This document shows, in pieces, positions 5,900 through 7,412 of a stretch of DNA of 7,412 nucleotides; positions within the stretch are counted from its first letter, which is position 1, and each line of letters starts with the position of its first letter. The position numbers were made by a program, and so were the translations under genes. A model generated the notes under the pieces. It searched no databases, was not told where the DNA came from, and saw only the letters and a list, made by a program, of their open reading frames with translations. The stretch covers positions 1 through 7,412 of the forward strand of contig URWB01000107.1 in NCBI GenBank assembly GCA_900551415.1, given 5' to 3'. The DNA comes from an uncultured Eubacteriales bacterium. Lineage in GTDB: Bacteria; Bacillota; Clostridia; Peptostreptococcales; Anaerovoracaceae.

Positions 5900-5931
5900 C
5901 GCGCACTTACATCAAAAATCGCGCACTTACA
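5900..5931. promoter_or_regulatory. Direct repeat pair, candidate LytTR operator
   Basis: The 12-mer CGCGCACTTACA occurs twice, at 5900-5911 and 5920-5931, with a period of exactly 20 bases, or about two helical turns. It lies ten bases upstream of a candidate -35 in front of a LytTR regulator gene. LytTR proteins bind paired direct repeats of about nine bases on one DNA face. On the minus strand each repeat contains TAAGTGCGC, matching 7 of 9 positions of the published AgrA/LytTR-type consensus [TA][AC][CA]GTTN[AG][TG]. Confidence 0.5.
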
Positions 5932-5940
5932 ACATTCCCC

Positions 5941-5969
5941 TTGCATCCTGCAGAACTTTTCGGTATCAT
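5941..5969 (+). promoter_or_regulatory. Candidate sigma-A promoter of the two-component genes
   Basis: TTGCAT (5941-5946), a 17-base spacer and TATCAT (5964-5969, five of six to TATAAT) lie 43 bases before the regulator ATG. The -35 is poor beyond TTG, as is common at promoters that need an activator, and the repeat pair lies directly upstream. Confidence 0.45.
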
Positions 5970-6011
5970 GAAATAGAAAAGGGATATGGACCATAGAAAG
6001 GAAGATGCGAG

Positions 6012-6722
6012 ATGCGGAAGATCAATGTGCTGATCTGCGATGACCAGCCGGAAATCGTGCGGGAAACGGAAGAACTCCTGCTGCGCTATGAAGAACAGTA
6101 CGGGCGAGCCATGCGGATCTTAGGCGTGACCGACTATGAAGAAGCGAAAGACTTTGCGGCGGATTTGCTGTTTTTGGATATTGAAATGCCGGGCAGAAGT
6201 GGGCTTGCAATCCGGGATGAACTGGAAAAAAAGAGTGCGGAAAGCCTGATCATCTTTGTGACCGGTCACAGTGAAGCCGTCTGGGAGGCCTTTGGACGCA
6301 ATGTGATCGGTTTCTTTGAAAAACCGATGGATTACGAGCGGCTTTGCCTCTTGATGAAAAAATTCTTTGACCTGTACAGCATTTATGAGACTGTGGCGCT
6401 TGATGACAACACATCCTTACAGGTCGGCGATATCGTCTGGATCCGCGTGCAGGATATTTACAGTCAGGTCCATCTGGCATCCGGGGCGGACTATACGGTC
6501 CGCCGCTCTCTGAACGTATGGGAAGCCATGCTTCCGGCCGAAGACTTTCTGCGCATTCATGATACCTGCATCGTCGGCTGCCGCTATATCGCCAAGCTGG
6601 ACAAAAAAGGGATCCGCTTGGACGACTGCGAAGAACTCTTTCCGTTCAGTACGCGCAGACGAAAGGCTTGTGAAGAAAAATATATGCACTATGCAAGAAA
6701 GATGGCGAGGTACGGCAGATGA
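6012..6722 (+). CDS. LytTR family response regulator (AgrA/VirR-like)
   Basis: This is a 236-residue cytoplasmic regulator. The receiver domain (about 3-120) has the acidic pair D10/D11, the phosphoacceptor D56 in LFLDIEMPG, T84 in FVTGH and K104 in FFEKP, so all the residues for phosphorylation are present. Residues about 125-230 form a LytTR DNA-binding domain: LDDNTSLQVGDIVWIRVQDI, a YTVRRSLNVWEAML segment, and FLRIHDTCIVGCRYI, the equivalent of the conserved F-R-H-x-S region. ATG 6012 follows AAAGGAAG (5997-6004). The gene is joined to the kinase gene by an ATGA overlap. The subfamily pairs with HPK10-type, AgrC-like kinases. It probably controls its own operon through the 5900-5931 repeats, which is inference. 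The target genes are unknown. Confidence 0.93.
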   Translation: MRKINVLICDDQPEIVRETEELLLRYEEQYGRAMRILGVTDYEEAKDFAADLLFLDIEMPGRSGLAIRDELEKKSAESLIIFVTGHSEAVWEAFGRNVIGFFEKPMDYERLCLLMKKFFDLYSIYETVALDDNTSLQVGDIVWIRVQDIYSQVHLASGADYTVRRSLNVWEAMLPAEDFLRIHDTCIVGCRYIAKLDKKGIRLDDCEELFPFSTRRRKACEEKYMHYARKMARYGR

Positions 6723-7412
6723 TCTGGATGGGAATTGCACTGCGGTGCCTTTTGCTGCTTTTTAATTTTGTCATGTTCCGTTATGTCCTGGGATATGAAA
6801 TACGCGAAAAAGCCTGCTGGCCGCTGGTGGCACTGACCGCGGCAGCGGCAGTGCTGCTGCCGGTGATCTTTCCGAATTGGGTTTCGGTTATTACAGCAGT
6901 TCAAATCTTATCATGGGTCAATCTTTTTTTGCTTTTCGCCCATTTAAAAATCGGAGTGGTTCTCACATATAATGTCATAAGAGCACACATATGCAATTGT
7001 TTTATGGGAAGCATTTCAATAGTCTTGGCAATAGATGTTAGAGTTACGGAAGAATGGTACCGGGCAATGCTTCTTTGTAATTTTCTTATGTTAATTTTCT
7101 ATATTTTGTTAGCAATTCTCTTTCGAAAAAAGGTTGGGACAATACAAAAAACATTGCGTAAGATACCACTGCGGCTATACTTGATTTTTGTAGTGACACT
7201 CGAGCTTCCGGGTTTGGGGTACTATAGCACAGCCGAAAAGAATGCTTGGAAAGTAAATGGAATTTCAACATTTTTGGACGGTCTAACCGGAATGATCCTC
7301 GCCATTACGATCGCGCTCGGCGTGTGGCTTTATTTTCAGCGTAAGGAACTGCGTACACAGGTCGAACTGAACGAACGCTGCATCAAGGAACAGACGGGGC
7401 AGTATCATCTTC
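6719..7412 (+). CDS. AgrC-like sensor histidine kinase, N-terminal part (3' end outside window)
   Basis: From ATG 6719, which overlaps the regulator stop as ATGA, the frame stays open for 231 codons to the window edge. Residues 1-206 are strongly hydrophobic with about six or seven membrane segments (roughly 4-24, 34-51, 55-75, 95-107, 115-135, 151-163 and 187-206). A charged linker then enters a coiled coil, RKELRTQVELNERCIKEQTGQYHL, whose NERxxKEQxxQYH pattern typically precedes the H-box of agr-type (GHKL, HATPase_c_5) kinases. The phosphoacceptor His and ATPase domain lie beyond the window. It should sense an extracellular signal, probably a modified peptide, and phosphorylate the upstream LytTR regulator. 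Its middle is much AT-richer than both ends (see 6901-7200). The family call is strong; the ligand is unknown. Confidence 0.88.
   Translation, partial: MIWMGIALRCLLLLFNFVMFRYVLGYEIREKACWPLVALTAAAAVLLPVIFPNWVSVITAVQILSWVNLFLLFAHLKIGVVLTYNVIRAHICNCFMGSISIVLAIDVRVTEEWYRAMLLCNFLMLIFYILLAILFRKKVGTIQKTLRKIPLRLYLIFVVTLELPGLGYYSTAEKNAWKVNGISTFLDGLTGMILAITIALGVWLYFQRKELRTQVELNERCIKEQTGQYHL
6901..7200 (+). other. AT-rich core inside the sensor domain
   Basis: By my count GC per 60-base line is 35, 32, 42, 27 and 35% from 6901 to 7200, a mean of 34%. It is 55% in each line of 6781-6900 and 48-50% in 7201-7380. The segment encodes about residues 61-161, which are membrane and loop segments of the receptor, and the reading frame is uninterrupted. 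This is the pattern expected of a recombined, ligand-specific region. Confidence 0.75.

Noticed and set aside
5878..5940. Rho-independent terminator after spoIIIAH
   Set aside because: I looked for a stem followed by a T-run and found none; the conspicuous sequence there is a direct, not an inverted, repeat.
4936..5994. Long minus-strand open frame of 352 codons opposite spoIIIAG and spoIIIAH
   Set aside because: It lies antisense to two well-identified genes, has no ribosome site or recognisable domain, and its length is explained by the codon bias of the plus-strand genes.

Overview
The window comes from an endospore-forming Firmicute, most likely a class Clostridia gut-type bacterium of moderate GC (Oscillospiraceae/Butyricicoccaceae-like is a guess from base composition and gene style, not a proven assignment). 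The anchor is a complete, co-oriented spoIIIA operon, spoIIIAA to spoIIIAH (1612-5877). It encodes the mother-cell half of the SpoIIIA-SpoIIQ channel that joins mother cell and forespore after engulfment.

Layout. 3-644: 3' part of a DUF4143 family ATPase gene, noticeably AT-richer than the spo operon. 645-925: no gene, but a cluster of palindromes (688-840) followed by a well-formed promoter whose -35 overlaps a GAAC-N4-GTTC, LexA-type box. 926-1447: an unrecognised, membrane-anchored, acidic protein with a duplicated 28-residue motif and a His-rich tail. 1515-1544: strong Rho-independent terminator. 1546-1573: sigma-E-like promoter, then the eight spoIIIA genes in close or overlapping order. 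5878-6011: spacer with two identical 12-base repeats exactly 20 bases apart, then a sigma-A-like promoter. 6012-6722: LytTR (AgrA-like) response regulator. 6719-7412: the start of its translationally coupled AgrC-like sensor kinase, which runs off the right edge.

How the genes work together. SpoIIIAA (ATPase), AB, AC, AD and AE should form the export-apparatus-like base of the channel. AG and AH supply ring-building domains in the intermembrane space, and AH is the expected partner of forespore SpoIIQ. This operon looks reduced: SpoIIIAF is only 56 residues (its soluble ring-building domain is absent), and SpoIIIAG is 121 residues and appears to lack the insertion that interrupts its ring-building motif in Bacillus subtilis.

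The downstream two-component pair looks like an agr-type peptide quorum-sensing module. Its sensor domain contains a roughly 300-base AT-rich core (about 34% GC, against about 50-55% on either side), as expected of a recombined specificity region. No agrB or agrD is visible in the window. The points most worth following are the slimmed SpoIIIAF/SpoIIIAG pair, the possible SOS-controlled membrane protein, and the mosaic agr-like receptor with its candidate LytTR operator.
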